64,000 nt of DNA from Adiantum capillus-veneris (taxonomy: Eukaryota > Streptophyta > Polypodiopsida > Polypodiales > Pteridaceae): assembly GCA_014529385.2 (NCBI GenBank), contig CM043942.1, positions 58,591,340-58,655,339 on the forward strand. The letters run 5' to 3'. Shown one piece after another: positions 1-10,802 of this stretch. Numbering within the stretch: position 1 is the first letter of the stretch; the number at the start of each line of letters is the position of its first letter. The notes beneath the pieces are model-generated. The model was not told where the DNA came from. It worked only from the letters and a program-made list of their open reading frames with translations, and searched no databases. Made by a program: the position numbers and the translations under genes.

Positions 1-557
1 GCTATTGGTAAGTTTTAGACGATGAGTAGAGTTTGATGTTAGCATGGCATCCTAAGGTTGTCAGTGCAACCTTAGAATGGATTCAGTAGCTATATTTAAA
101 GAAAGAGAGAAAACGGGAAAAGGGGGATTCCTTCACAAAGCAAGTACCCCCAATGTGATTCTATGCAGTGAGCAATGAAAGATGCCCAATGGCCACATTC
201 CAAACGTTGTTATGCTTTGTACAAACTACATTTTGCTATAGTAAAACCTCCACAAGTATTCCAAGCATGCCTCTAGTTTAAAGTGTAGTGCTACATTTCC
301 TCGCATTGCTGGATGCACATGGTGTTATTCCACAGTTTTGTAGTCGCTATAGTGTTAATGATACTCATGAGCGTCCGTTTCTTTTTTAACAACAGATGAA
401 GCCTATTGTTTGGTTTGATAGTAGCCACTTGCGGTTTATCAGGTTTCTGCCCCACAGGTCCCTGCGAGACATAATACTCAGAAGCAGAAGCTTGATGTTG
501 AATTGTATATTGTTTTATGATATATCAACCATTAAGATAGTCAACTTGTGTCTTTTC

Positions 558-591
<34 letters not shown>

Positions 592-1919
592 GTGTTGTAG
601 AATTAATATTTTATTCAACAATGCTTTATCTTCTTAGCTAGTTTCCTTAATTCCACCTTGGTATTGTCTTGTCATTTTGCAGACATGGTGAGAGAAGAAC
701 GAAAATTGGAGAGCAAATTTGTAATTTCGCAAAATTTGTACAATTCAGTGCTTGTTATCTCCTTCGAAGACATTCCTGCATAGTGTATGACAGGTGCTAC
801 AATGGTTGATAGAGATGCTCGAGCAAAATTGAGGAGGAAGAGAGCTAAAAAAGAAAAAGGCAAGGAGATTGATTTGAGTCCCAAGAAAAGAAATAAGAAG
901 GATTGGTATCGTTTATGCATGAGACAACAGAGATCTCTCATGCAAAAAAGTATAAATTAGGGAGATTTTTTATTAAAAAGCATTTTTGGAAAAACTACCT
1001 AAGCAGAGAAAAGGAAACAACATTTCGGGTGTTTGGCCCTCTCATGTCAAGAGTCAATTTCTGCGTCGTTTACGAGATATTTCAATTTTTTCGATTTTGT
1101 TTTTTTCAGGATCGTCACAAAGGAAAGAAGGAGGAAGAAGATGATTGGTGGACTCTCTCTTAGAGAGTTGAAGGAGGGAAGAAGGACCGAGGGTGGGTTC
1201 CCTCTCTTGCTCTAGACAAAGGGGAAGAAGACAACGGAAAAGGGAAGGGTGAGCTCAAGTACAAAGGGAATGGATGTTGATGCTTAGGTTCAACGCCAAT
1301 CTTTGATCATTAAGGAGCTTGAGTGTATGTTGCCAACAAAGGCTTGAGCATACATAAAAAATGTACTAGGTTACTGATCGGTTGGAAGACCAGCAAAACA
1401 GTTGTGCATTGTGTGTTGTTGCTTGAGCTCATGTGGACACCTTTACCTAGGGTTTTGTTTACTCTTGGGTAAAAATGTAGGGTTGATGTGACCGTATGTT
1501 GTACAACTTTATTATATTCAATAGATCCAATATTGGATTGGGTATTTGTTGTAGTGTTTCTCTCTATTTATGCTCTTCTCTTTCAATTCTTGTGATCTCT
1601 TTATCTATATTAAATTATAATTATCTTATGTGATTAGTAGTTATTTATCTACATATATATTGTTCTCTCTTTGTTTCCACTCTTCTCTGTCAATTCTCTC
1701 TCATAGAAGCCCAATGCACTCACGGTCAACCTTAAAGAACTACACACTCAGACAATGCTTGGTGTGTTTGGGCTTGTAATGATGGTCAAAACCAAAGATG
1801 TTGTGCTACACTCTTGTGCAAGCTATTATCTTGAATAGTTGGTTGAGCAAGGGGTAATGGGATTGTGGCCATAGATTGTGATTTTCTACAATCATGAAAG
1901 TACTTGCAATGATGATATT
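1..1919. other. No supported gene; AT-rich intergenic DNA
   Basis: I see no recognisable gene or transposon domain here. A 58-codon Lys/Arg-rich frame runs on the plus strand from the ATG at 787 to a TAG at 958-960 (internal run KLRRKRAKKEKGKE). Splice-acceptor-like tracts ending in TTTTGCAG and TTTTTTCAG lie near 680 and 1110, so an exon scrap of a host gene or pseudogene is possible. Its composition is simple and no domain is visible. The stretch at 1230-1900 is T-rich and resembles LTR or leader DNA but has no clear ends. Confidence 0.4.
559..588. repeat. (AG)n microsatellite
   Basis: About 15 uninterrupted AG units, directly after a pyrimidine-rich stretch ending TTTTCTAG. Confidence 0.95.
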
Positions 1920-2234
1920 TGTTACCATATATGTGGTAGTGGTGTGTGTGAACACACTTAAGACCATCCTTTTCCCTCATTAGGAGGTTTTTCCCTTATG
2001 TGTTGTATATCACTCTATGGCTAACTTATCTTTCTATTTGCGCACTAAGAAATACACTCTTTGTTGTGTGCCTTGAGCTTCTAATCAAAATTTTGAGCAC
2101 ACTAAGATCTACGAGTTGATCCGAAGTATTACTGGACCTGGTGGCATTCACCAAAGCTCACCCAATTTGGAGAAACAAAGGGTGTTAGCAATGATGGCGA
2201 CTATGCCCGAATCCTTGCAACCCTAATTCCAACA
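1920..2234 (+). repeat. Copia-type LTR, 5' LTR remnant
   Basis: The segment starts TGTTACCATATATGTGG and ends CCTAATTCCAACA, with TGTT and AACA as inverted termini. A primer binding site follows. The same ends and internal blocks (ACACACTTAAGACCAT, CCCTCATTAGGAGG) recur in reverse orientation at 18981-19207, where they end a recognisable copia element. This is therefore a second member of that LTR family on the plus strand. It is about 90 bp longer than the other copy. No coding part of the element follows it. Confidence 0.75.
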
Positions 2235-2236
2235 AT

Positions 2237-2248
2237 TGGTATTAGAGC
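2237..2248 (+). promoter_or_regulatory. Primer binding site of the LTR at 1920-2234
   Basis: TGGTATTAGAGC lies two bases after the LTR end. It differs at one base from TGGTATCAGAGC, the usual plant site complementary to the 3' end of initiator tRNA-Met. Confidence 0.7.
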
Positions 2249-2724
2249 ACGTTGCGTCACAACTTGGAGAGGGTTAATTTTGGTAGCTATTCCACATTAG
2301 ACTTCAAAGTCAGATGTCAGGTCAGATCAGACAGAACAAACAGAATCAGATTTCAGATGGACAAAATAAAAACAAAATAAGAATAGAGTCAAATATTGAC
2401 AACCATATATTGGAATTGATGTATTCATATAATGAGCCAATGGAGCTTCATTATAGTCAGAGCAGCAGCTCGACGACTACAAAGGGATAGACAAAATGAC
2501 CGACAAGTGACAAGTGACAAGAGTCCCCAAAATCAAAGTAGTGGGTCCTATTTGTAGGTACCCATATTGGGTTATGATCGATTGTGCACTATACAATTAC
2601 TGCCCACTTATACTTAATAATCTGACTATGTACTAGTGCCTCTATGGGGGCAGTTCCCACTATCTACATCCTCCTCTTTCTTTGAATTTTGGCATATTAC
2701 AAAATTCAAAATCGCGCATTGATG
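2249..2724. other. Leader remnant and unassigned DNA
   Basis: The first ~250 bases look like the untranslated leader of the truncated copia element (A-rich, with the near-repeat CAGATGTCAGGTCAGATCAGACAG). The rest precedes the Penelope-like element. No ORF, gag motif or RNA gene is visible. Confidence 0.4.
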
Positions 2725-4190
2725 TTAGTGTTTGCGCTTGCTTTTCCTTGGATCCTCTTCATAGTGGCCTTTTGAACTATCTATGGTGGTAGTTGAAGGA
2801 CTCCGAGTTGGCCATGAGCTAGAGCATGGGGGGAAGCTAGAGCCAAAGTTTTTAAGGCGGGGTGTGGGGCTTAGGGGATAAGATCTTTTCAACATTGGGT
2901 GAATTGATCCAACAAACAAGGAGTTTGGGGAGGTGGGATAAGTTGGGTGACGTGTTAAGGTGAAGAGAGAGGGGTTTAATCATGGTGAGAGGGAGATTTA
3001 GATTGCGCTAAAGGGTGTAAAAGGGATTTTGACAATCGTGGGTGAGGTTTTAGAAATGGGTTTCTTTTTAAAGAGTGATTCTCTATCATTGAGATTTTTT
3101 GGTGGGTGGGGTGCCAGGATTGCCAGGGAATGTAGTTGTACATGTTGAGGCATTTTTTAAACAATGAGAATCAAGAATCCCCTAATGAGAAAAGGAGGGT
3201 CCTTCGAAGGAATGAATGTCTAAGGATGGAAGCTTCCATGGTGGAGGTGGAAGGAGAAATTTTGATATGGTCTTGGAGTGGGGAACCATAAAAATTAAGA
3301 ATTTTTTAAAAGCTTGGAAGAGAGCCATGCCAAATTGCGAAGGCATCATCAATGAACCTTTTGAAGTAGAGGAGTCAGGGATGGGAGGGGAAGTTGATGC
3401 TATCCTCTAAGTGACAAAGAAAAAGGCAAGCATAGACAACCGCAAAGTTAGAACCCATGGCAGTACCCTTGATTTGGTGCCAACATTTACCTTGGAGAAG
3501 GAGATACAATGATGGTTAAGGACATGAGAGGCCAAAGACAGTATGAGACTAATTTTGGGGGAGGGAAAAATGTGTTGGATAGAAATAGAGAGGACGAGAA
3601 AACCTTGCTCAATAGGGATGCAAGGGTATAAAAGTTCAACATCAAAAGTGAAGAGAAGAATATTAGAAGGAAGGATAAGAGAGGAGATATCTTTAAGGAG
3701 AGAGAATGAGTCTTTAAGGTATTGTCTATTTTTTAGAAGAATAGGGAGAAGCTGGGTGTGTAGCCATTGAGAGGCATGCTTGAAAATATACCCTTTGTAC
3801 GAGCAAATAGGGTGCCCTACTAAAGAAGGTTTGTGGATTTTAGGGAGAGGAAAAAAGGGACAAGGCTTAGGTTTTGATGGAAGTGGGGTTAGGATGAAAT
3901 CCCTCTCCTTAGAAGGGAAAGGAGAGCATTTGGTAACAATGGAGAAGAGGAGAGAGACAACAAAGGAGAAAGGAGCCAAGGAGATGGGAGTATATGTAGA
4001 TGAATCTAGGAGATGTCTAGAAGCTTCTTCTAGATACCAAGACTTGGATAAGATAACGGTGCCCAAATTTTTATCCGTTTGCTTAATGATTATGGAGGGA
4101 ACATTTTTAATTGAAAGGAGAGCCTTCTTAAGAAATGAAGGGGGTGAGAAGGGTAAAAAAGAAAAAGAGTCCCAAAGGGTGCTTAGGTGA
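2725..4190 (-). pseudogene. Penelope-like element reverse transcriptase, core and C-terminal part
   Basis: Minus-strand frames carry the ordered motifs of Penelope-like RT. They are a GTVILSKSWYLEEA segment near 4060, PLPKIHKP near 3835, FTFDVELLYPCIPIEQG near 3610, HQIKGTAMGSNF near 3465 (in another frame), FKRFIDDAFAIWHG near 3360 (the catalytic DD motif) and YIPWQSWHPTHQKIS near 3120. The longest open piece is 3407-4066. At least two frameshifts and several stops break the gene. The LPKIHKP box and the DVxxLYxxIP form separate it from LINE, copia and gypsy RTs. I found no GIY-YIG endonuclease downstream to 2.7 kb, so it is lost, diverged or never present. In life such an enzyme primes cDNA synthesis at a nicked or telomeric target. 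Confidence 0.82.
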
Positions 4191-5289
4191 GAAAAGAGGG
4201 GGAAGAAAACATTTTTAAGATTAAGAGAGGGAGAAGAGGGGTTGAGAAGGGAGAAGGGAGATAAAGGAGCTTAAGTTGGTAGCTTCTTTTTAGGCAAGAA
4301 AATGAGAGTAAGAGGGAGGGGAGGGGAGGAGGAGACAAGGAGAAATCTATTTAAGGCCTAAACCAAGTAGTTTTTTCACAATGAGAGAGAGGACGATTAG
4401 AGAGGTTGTGACAAGCAAGGCTAGTGACCTTGTTTTCTAAAGCAAAAACAGTTTGTTTGCCTAAAACTAACACTTTAAAAAGAGAGGGGTTAGTAAAAAG
4501 AATTCAATATTGAATATTCTTTTTGCAACACCAAAAGGAGAAGAAGTGGGGAGTGTATGTAGAAAGGATGGAGAGAAAGGAGGAGGGCTCCAAAAAAGAG
4601 GAAAGAGGTGTGGCTTTTTGAGAAGAAAAAATGGACCCATTGAGTAGGGTGCTCAACACCTACATCCTCCTCCATTACAAGGTTTTTGAAAACCTATGTT
4701 TTTTAGGAAGGCTAGAGGGGGAATGGGGAGGATAAGAGGAAGGTAAAGCAGAGGGAGGGGTTTGGCTAGGCAAGAGAGAGGTATTAAGGGGGTATTGAGG
4801 AGATGTGAGTAAGTGCTGGATAGGTGGGGGAAGAAGGCCCGAAGACGGGGGGGGGGGGGGGTGTTGGCATTTACTAATCAAAGGGGAGGAGGTAGGAGAA
4901 GGGGATTAAATTTTCGGTTTTTTGAAGGGTTGGGGGGAGAGGGGGGGGGGGGGGGGGGGGGTTATGAATGGGCTTTGGGTTTAGCAAAAGAAAGGGTAGC
5001 TTGTGAGAGAGGGGAATTGCCAATAGCAAAAGATTCTTTTAGAGGAAGGGGCTTTACAAAAGGGGGAAGGCGCTTTTTAATTTTCCAAACGAGTTTTTTT
5101 GGGAGAAGAGTTTTCTCATTTGAGAGGTGACCTCATGTTGCACGAGGTCACTCACAATGTCTTCTTTGGGTAGGGCCATAGCTTCAACAAAGAGGATTTC
5201 CTAAGATCTCTTTCTAGCATTGTGTGCCGTTGTTTCTAGGGAACTGACCAAACGTGTTTGAAGGATAGAGTTTTGGACAAAAGCATCTA
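4191..5289 (-). pseudogene. Penelope-like element, region upstream of RT (Pro-rich)
   Basis: The minus strand continues the Penelope-like gene toward its N-terminus. Reading down from 5289 a frame gives SILQTRLVSSLETTAHNARK, then a stop, then EDIVSDLVQHEVTSQMRKLF, which looks like real protein. It then passes into a strongly proline- and serine-rich low-complexity stretch (5000-4680), which appears as G-rich DNA on the plus strand. Two G runs lie inside it. The copia element at 5295-10797 interrupts the same gene, which resumes at 10803. No conserved domain is recognised in this part. Confidence 0.55.
4847..4961 (+). repeat. Two poly-G tracts (G15 and G21)
   Basis: G15 lies at 4847-4861 and G21 at 4941-4961, in a purine-rich strand. 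They would translate as poly-Gly on plus and poly-Pro on minus. Such tracts can form quadruplexes and are also prone to sequencing and assembly length errors. Confidence 0.9.
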
Positions 5290-5294
5290 GTTTG

Positions 5295-5486
5295 TGTTGG
5301 GGTATAAAGCCCAATGTGGTCGCCCAGGTAAGTGGGCGGGCCGCCAGGTATGTACACATATTCTTTTGTAAAAACCTAATAAGAACTCACTATGCTCTAC
5401 ACATTACAGTAGAGCGAGTTCACCATATCGTCGTGCTCTTCTTCTCGCACTCTCTCTCGCGTCGCACTTCCGCTCGTACTCCTTCA
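5295..5486 (+). repeat. 5' LTR of the young copia element
   Basis: TGTTGGGGTATAAAGCCC...CTCCTTCA, 192 bp. A TATAAA lies at 5303-5308, unusually close to the LTR start. It differs from the 3' LTR at one position. Confidence 0.97.
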
Positions 5487-5488
5487 AC

Positions 5489-5500
5489 TGGTATCAGAGC
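5489..5500 (+). promoter_or_regulatory. Primer binding site, initiator tRNA-Met type
   Basis: TGGTATCAGAGC, two bases after the 5' LTR. It is an exact match to the usual plant copia site for initiator tRNA-Met. Confidence 0.93.
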
Positions 5501-6571
5501 TCAGATCGAGGCTCGGGGCAGCACTGCAGGAGGCTAGAGTCACCAGCACAGATTGGAGTGAAATTCGACAGGCGAAGACACGGCCCCAAATCCTGTGGGC
5601 AAGCCCAAAGGGCTTGGTGTTCTCAGAATTTCATTTTGAGGTCATCTCGGCCACCATTCGGCTTCGACAAAGGTCTGCGTAGGCCATTTTCGACTACGTG
5701 GTCTTGGCGGATGCAAATCCGACTCTGCAAATTTGGGGTTTTCGGCCTACGACTGCAGGTGCTGAGGATATCGACACTCCCAGAGTGTTGATTTGTGGCT
5801 GTCTACACATCGAAGGACGGCTCACAGTTCTTGGAGGCGTGTCACATACGACACGGGCGCATCTACACACAGACTGTAGGCGACATCCACTAGTTCATCA
5901 GGTAGCTTGTGTTTGCTGCTTGATATTCCAGATTTCATCCTGACATTGCAGGTACTTCCACATGGGATGTATTGTTAGAGATGATGTATGCCTGTTGAGG
6001 GTTTGCTGACTGTGAGTCACACAGTAAACAACCGCCGCAGCGGTTACAGCATACAGTGGGAAATTTGTGGATGTATGACTTTGTGGGAAGTCTATGTACT
6101 GTCAGATTTACTGCAGCCTTTGTTGAGGGTCGAGTGAAGTTTTATTGAGCTGGGGGATTCTCGAATGTTGAGATCCTTTCGGTGATACAGGTCTTGGAGC
6201 GATCCCTCGAGCACCCTTAGATAGGCAGCTAGGATGTATTGACTGTGAGTTAGACAATTGGGATTGCATCTTTGCTTTACTGCAGTTGAGGCATTGTCGC
6301 AGTCTATACTTATAGGACAGTGACAGGACAGTGAGAGACAGTACAGGTGCAGGACAGGTTTACCCGCAGCTTACAGTGTCAGAGAGACAGTGTTTTTTGG
6401 TCTGTTTTTAGTACACCAGAGCCATTTTACAAAGGAGACTCTGCCAAAATTTCTGCAGAATCTGAAGCTTTCTTGGTTCATTTGACAGGTTGATATTGGT
6501 TCAGAGGTCAGTTTACAGGGGAAACTCTGCCGAATTTTTCCCAGGAAAGTAAACTACTGTGAAGCGTAGCT
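5501..6571 (+). other. Untranslated leader of the young copia element
   Basis: About 1.07 kb without a convincing ORF lies between primer site and gag ATG. It contains repeated GACAGTGA/GACAGT motifs near 6310-6390. It is long for a copia leader and may carry packaging signals, but none can be identified by eye. Confidence 0.6.
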
Positions 6572-7294
6572 ATGGCTGGATCACAGGACACCGCTCTTTA
6601 CAATATCAAGAAGCTGGATGGAACCAATTTCCCATTGTGGAAGAAGCAGATTTGGCACGTGTTGGTACAAAAGAAGTTGATAAAACCTATAAAGCTCAAG
6701 GGGATAAAACCAGAAGAAATGGACGAAGATGAATGGAGCGAAATGGATGAATTGGCACTTTCTACCATTATGCTGACTTTGGCAGAAAGCGTTTACTTCA
6801 ATGTAGCAGACGAGATGTCGGCTTATCAAGCATGGTTAAAGCTGAGTGATCTTTATGAGAAGCAGAGTGCAGCTTCACAGGTATACTGGCTTAAGAAGCT
6901 TGTTGACTTGAAGATGAAAGAAGGGACACCTATGTCCAATCATCTGAATGAATTCAACACAATCTACAGTCAGTTGTCAGCTCAAGGTGTCAAGTTTGAT
7001 GAACCTGTTAGAGCTATGTTCCTATTGATCACATTGCCGGAAAGTTGGGACACTTTTCGCACAGCTTTGAGTAATTCTGCACCTCCAGATGGTTTGAACA
7101 TAGCAGGTGTAGAAGGAAGTCTGCTTACTGAAGAAACCAATAGAAAGACAATGGACAAAGGCAAAGGAACAGCCTTAGTTGTCAGGGGAAGGACCAAAGA
7201 AAAGTACAAAGGTGGAAAGAGGAATCAGTCTCGTAGCAAGTCCCGCAGTGCTAAAGGCAAGAGTGACATAGAATGCTACCATTGTCCTCAGTGA
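6572..7294 (+). pseudogene. Copia gag with truncated zinc knuckle
   Basis: The ATG at 6572 opens a 240-codon frame. Residues 12-30 (KLDGTNFPLWKKQIWHVLV) match the start of copia Gag, the capsid protein that forms the virus-like particle. The UBN2-type core follows to about residue 165, then a basic Lys/Arg/Ser-rich tail. The CCHC zinc knuckle should follow IECYHC, but the frame reads PQ and stops: the rest of the knuckle and the normal join to protease have been deleted. The next frame starts with an overlap at 7273. Without the knuckle, packaging of its own RNA is probably impaired. Confidence 0.88.
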
Positions 7295-8982
7295 AGATTC
7301 AAGAAATAAATGTGACAAACACTGTTGCAGAGGATGACAGTCTAGTGTCAGGAGACATCTACTTCTTGAAGAATACAATGGACTCAGCTCTTCTTACAGC
7401 ATCTGAAGGAAATGCACTGAGTGACTGGATCATAGACTCAGGGGCATCACTTCATGTGTCTCCAAACAAGGAGTGGTTTACCTCTTATGTGACCACTAAA
7501 GATCATGTTCGGCTAGGCAATGGGCAGACATGTGAGATCTTAGGTGTTGGAGATGTTCAATTGAAGTTTCAGAATGGCTCTTCCTTCACGCTGAAGAATG
7601 TGAGACATGTTCCCGCAATTACAAAGAGCTTGATCAGCACAGGTTTACTTGATGATGCTGGCTACATCACCACTTTTGGACAGAACATGTGGAAGATATC
7701 CAAGGGTTCTATGACAGTAGCACATGGAGTAAAGTCTGGAGGACTTTACATGATTTATGTATCAAATGTCTCTAAAAATGTAATCAATGTAACCGAGCAG
7801 CCGAACGTTTCTTTGTGGCATAGCCGGTTAGGACATATGTCCAAGAAGGGAATGGAAATCTTGTCTCGTTCTGGTTATTTGCCTGGCTTTTCATTTAATG
7901 ATTTTGAATTCTGTGAACATTGTCTATATGGTAAGCAAACACAGCAACCACATAAGCATAGAAGCAGTAGAAGAGATACACAGTTGGCACTTGTTCATAG
8001 TGATTTGTGTGGACCTATGCCTAACCTATCTCTAGGGGGAGCTTCTTACTTTATGACATTTATAGATGATTACTCGAGAAAAGTATGGGTTTACTTTCTC
8101 AAGCACAAGGATGAAGCGTTTAGTGTTTTCAAAACGTTTGTGACACTTGTGGAGAATCAGAGTGGCAAGAAGCTTAAATGCTTACGCACCGACAATGGTG
8201 GAGAGTATGTTTCAAAGGCCTTTCAGGACTTTTGTGAGTCAAAAGGTATAAAACGTGAACTTACTGCTCCTTACAATCCTCCTCAAAATGGTGTTGCTGA
8301 GAGGATGAATAGGACCATACAAGAGAAGGTCAGAAGTATGTTGTCTAATGCACAGCTGCCAAATGGGTTTTGGGCTGAAGCTGTATCAACAGCTGTTCAT
8401 CTTGTAAATAGATCTCCTAGCAAGGTTTTGCAGAAGGATTCAGTGCCAGAGATTGTATGGTCAGGCAAAATGCCCTCATACAAGCATCTCAGAGTCTTTG
8501 GCTGTGAGGCATATACTCACGTTCCAAAGGAATTTAGGAACAAACTTGAGCCAAAGAGTAGAAAGTGCATCTTTCTAGGCTATGTTAATTCTGGTGAGAT
8601 GGGGTACAGACTTTGGGATCCCGAATCCAGAAAGGTTGTCCGCAGCAATGATGTTCACTTTAATGAATCCAAATATCATTCTAAACCAGAGAGGGTTGAG
8701 GAGATTAGAAGAGTTGTCTTCCAAGAAGATGGACCTGCACGTGCAAGACAAAATGTCAGGGCTCAAGAGGAGCAAGGACAGGATAGAGTGGAACCACAGG
8801 TTGTGGCTGAGCCTGAGCCACCTATTGTGCGTAGATCTGGACGTGTCACGCGACCTCCTGATAGGTTTGTTCCATCTATGAACTATGTCATGTTGACTGA
8901 TTGCAATGAGCCTTCATGTTACAAGGAAGCAGTGCAAATGAAGGACTCCGGGATTGGCAATTGGCCATGCAGTCAGAGATGA
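7273..8982 (+). pseudogene. Copia protease, pre-integrase and integrase
   Basis: A 569-codon frame. Protease: WIIDSGASLHVS near residue 52. Pre-integrase: LWHSRLGHMS near 180, followed by the CEHCLYGKQ half of the HHCC zinc site. Integrase core: VHSDLCGPM (first Asp) near 240, FIDDYSRKVWVYF near 262, LRTDNGGEY (second Asp) near 302, and NGVAERMNRTIQ (Glu) near 344, so the DD35E triad is intact. A C-terminal VFGCEAYTHVP block and the linker to RT follow (RRSGRVTRPPDRF). The frame closes 66 bp into the next one because of a frameshift near 8940. Integrase would join the cDNA to the chromosome. Confidence 0.93.
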
Positions 8983-9992
8983 CAGCTCTGCATAAAAACC
9001 AGACATGGAAGCTAGTTAAATTACCACGGGGCAAAAAGGCTCTACCTTGTAAATGGGTTTACAGGGATAAGATCACCGCTCATGATAGTCAGCCAAAGTA
9101 CAAAGCAAGGCTTGTTGCCAAGGGCTTTAAGCAAGAACAAGGCATTGACTTTGATGAAGTCTTCTCTCCGGTGGTCAAGATGACTACATTGAGATACTTT
9201 CTTGCATTGGTTGCCATATTAGATTTGGTGTTGCACCAAATGGATGTCAAGACAGCGTTCTTGCACGGTGATTTAGATGTGGAAATTTACATGCAGCAGC
9301 CAGAAGGGTTTGTTGAGAAAGGCAAGGAAGATTGGGTATGCCAGTTGTTAAAGAGTCTTTATGGCTTAAAACAATCACCGAGGGCATGGTACCATAAATT
9401 CCACAAGTTTATGCTTTCTCAAGGCTACAAACGTAGTGAGTTCAATCACTTTCTATATACAAAGAAGGCTAAGGATGGCAGTTGGCTGATCCTTATTTTG
9501 TATGTGGATGACATGTTGATTGTTGGCAAGCACTTGGAAGAAATTTCAGCTTTGAAGTCAAAGATGGAAAAATCGTTTGACATGAAAGACATGGGTGAGG
9601 CAAGTCATATACTTGGTATGCGCATTGAGAGAGACAGATCAAAGAAGTTGATTTGGTTATCTCAAACAGAGTATATTGACAAGGTTTTGCAACGTTTCAA
9701 TATGGAGAAGGGAAAGGCACTGAGTGTTCCATTGCCACCATATGTGAAACTTAGCAAACAAGATTGTCCTATGTCTGAGGAAGCACAAGCTGAAATGGAT
9801 AAGATTCCATATGCGTCTGCAGTGGGTAGTTTGATGTATGCAATGATTTCTACTTGCCCAAACATTGCATTTACAGTGGGAGTAGTAAGTCGATACATGT
9901 CAAACCCAGGCAAGAAACATTGGGAGGCAGTGAAAGGAATATTGAGATACCTGAAAGCTACAAAGAGTATGCGTATATGCTATGGGAGTTAG
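8916..9992 (+). pseudogene. Copia reverse transcriptase
   Basis: A 358-codon frame beginning just before DWQLAMQSEMTAL and continuing through KWVYRDKI, KARLVAKGFKQ, the metal-binding DVKTAFLHGDL (first Asp), SLYGLKQSPRAWY and the catalytic YVDDMLIVG near residue 200. GSLMYAM and GILRYLKATKSM at the end lead into RNase H. The start shown is only the first ATG after the frameshift; the true protein continues from the frame upstream. A TAG ends it in the connection to RNase H, with the same frame open again beyond. RT copies element RNA into DNA in the cytoplasmic particle. Confidence 0.93.
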
Positions 9993-10516
9993 GAGCTAAG
10001 TGTAAAGGGTTTTACAGACTCAGATTATGCAGGTGACTTAGACAACCGAAGGTCTACGTCAGGGTATGTCTTTACATTGGCTGGTGGAGCAGTATCATGG
10101 CGTTCTAGATTACAGGATTGTGTTACTCAGTCTACGTCAGGGTATGTCTTTACATTGGCTGGTGGAGCAGTATCATGGCGTTCTAGATTACAAGATTGTG
10201 TTACTCAGTCTACTACAGAGGCTGAATATGAGAATCAATTTGGCTTAATCGACTAGTAACAGATTTGGGAATCAAAGAAGAGATGCCTGTGTTATATTGT
10301 GATAGTCAAAGTGCTATACAATTGGCTCGCAATCCAGTTTATCACTCAAAGACAAAGCATGTGGATGTGAAGTATCATTTCATCAGGGAAATGCTCGAGG
10401 ATAAGCAACTTCAGCTTGTCAAAGTTCACACCACTGAAAATGCTGCTGATCTACTTACAAAAGGACTTCCCTCAGAGAGCTTTGCGCATTTTCGCAAGCA
10501 GTTAGGTGTAGGGTAG
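9993..10516 (+). pseudogene. Copia RNase H with internal duplication
   Basis: Directly after the TAG at 9989-9991 the same frame continues with KGFTDSDYAGD (first catalytic Asp) and then a block ending SWRSRLQDCVTQ that is present twice in tandem. The TTEAEYE block follows. A small deletion then shifts the frame, and the tail resumes at 10265 with LYCDSQSAIQLARNPVYH, KHVDVKYHFIRE and DLLTKGLPS, the usual copia C-terminus, ending at 10516. RNase H removes the RNA strand of the hybrid. Stop, duplication and frameshift make this copy inactive. Confidence 0.9.
10053..10208 (+). repeat. 78-bp tandem duplication in RNase H
   Basis: Units 10053-10130 and 10131-10208 differ at one base (ACAGGATTG versus ACAAGATTG). 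At 26 codons the duplication keeps the frame. Confidence 0.97.
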
Positions 10517-10605
10517 TACATCACTTCTCTACATCTCTTGTATATTAGCTTGTATAGTAGCTTCTCTCACACTTAAAGTACCACATTGGACTTTAAGTGG
10601 GAAGT

Positions 10606-10797
10606 TGTTGGGGTATAAAGCCCAATGTGGTTGCCCAGGTAAGTGGGCGGGCCGCCAGGTATGTACACATATTCTTTTGTAAAAACCTAATAAGAACTCA
10701 CTATGCTCTACACATTACAGTAGAGCGAGTTCACCATATCGTCGTGCTCTTCTTCTCGCACTCTCTCTCGCGTCGCACTTCCGCTCGTACTCCTTCA
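10606..10797 (+). repeat. 3' LTR of the young copia element
   Basis: 192 bp, one mismatch to the 5' LTR. It is preceded by a short purine tract (AAGTGGGAAG, ending just before 10605) that fits a polypurine tract, and followed by the target duplication GTTTG. Confidence 0.97.
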
Positions 10798-10802
10798 GTT
10801 TG

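Larger units (their letters stand above)
5295..10797 (+). mobile_element. Young, defective Ty1/copia retrotransposon
   Basis: Complete element of 5503 bp with 192-bp LTRs, TG...CA ends and a perfect 5-bp target duplication GTTTG (5290-5294 and 10798-10802). Order inside is primer site, ~1.07-kb leader, gag, protease, pre-integrase, integrase, RT, RNase H, polypurine tract. Protease and integrase precede RT, which fixes the Ty1/copia type; the GAG_pre-integrase box (LWHSRLGHMS) and YVDDMLIVG agree. The two LTRs differ at one base (TCGCCC versus TTGCCC), so insertion is recent. Even so the coding region has a zinc-knuckle deletion, a frameshift near 8940, a stop at 9991 and an in-frame 78-bp duplication. 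It sits inside the Penelope-like gene. Confidence 0.96.

Noticed and set aside
672-941. 89-codon minus-strand frame
   Set aside because: Hydrophobic low-complexity reverse of an A/G-rich stretch; no domain and no promoter.
1030-1163. Host gene last exon ending DDWWTLS and stop
   Set aside because: An acceptor-like TTTTTTCAG precedes it, but no matching upstream exons or known protein could be recognised.
3543-4190. Plus-strand frames of 75 and 136 codons
   Set aside because: They are antisense to the Penelope-like RT motifs and are rich in Gly, Glu, Lys and Arg, the reverse complement of the Pro/Leu/Ser-rich coding strand.
4813-5130. Gly-rich 105-codon plus-strand frame
   Set aside because: It translates the poly-G tracts and GGA-rich DNA; the minus strand carries the gene.
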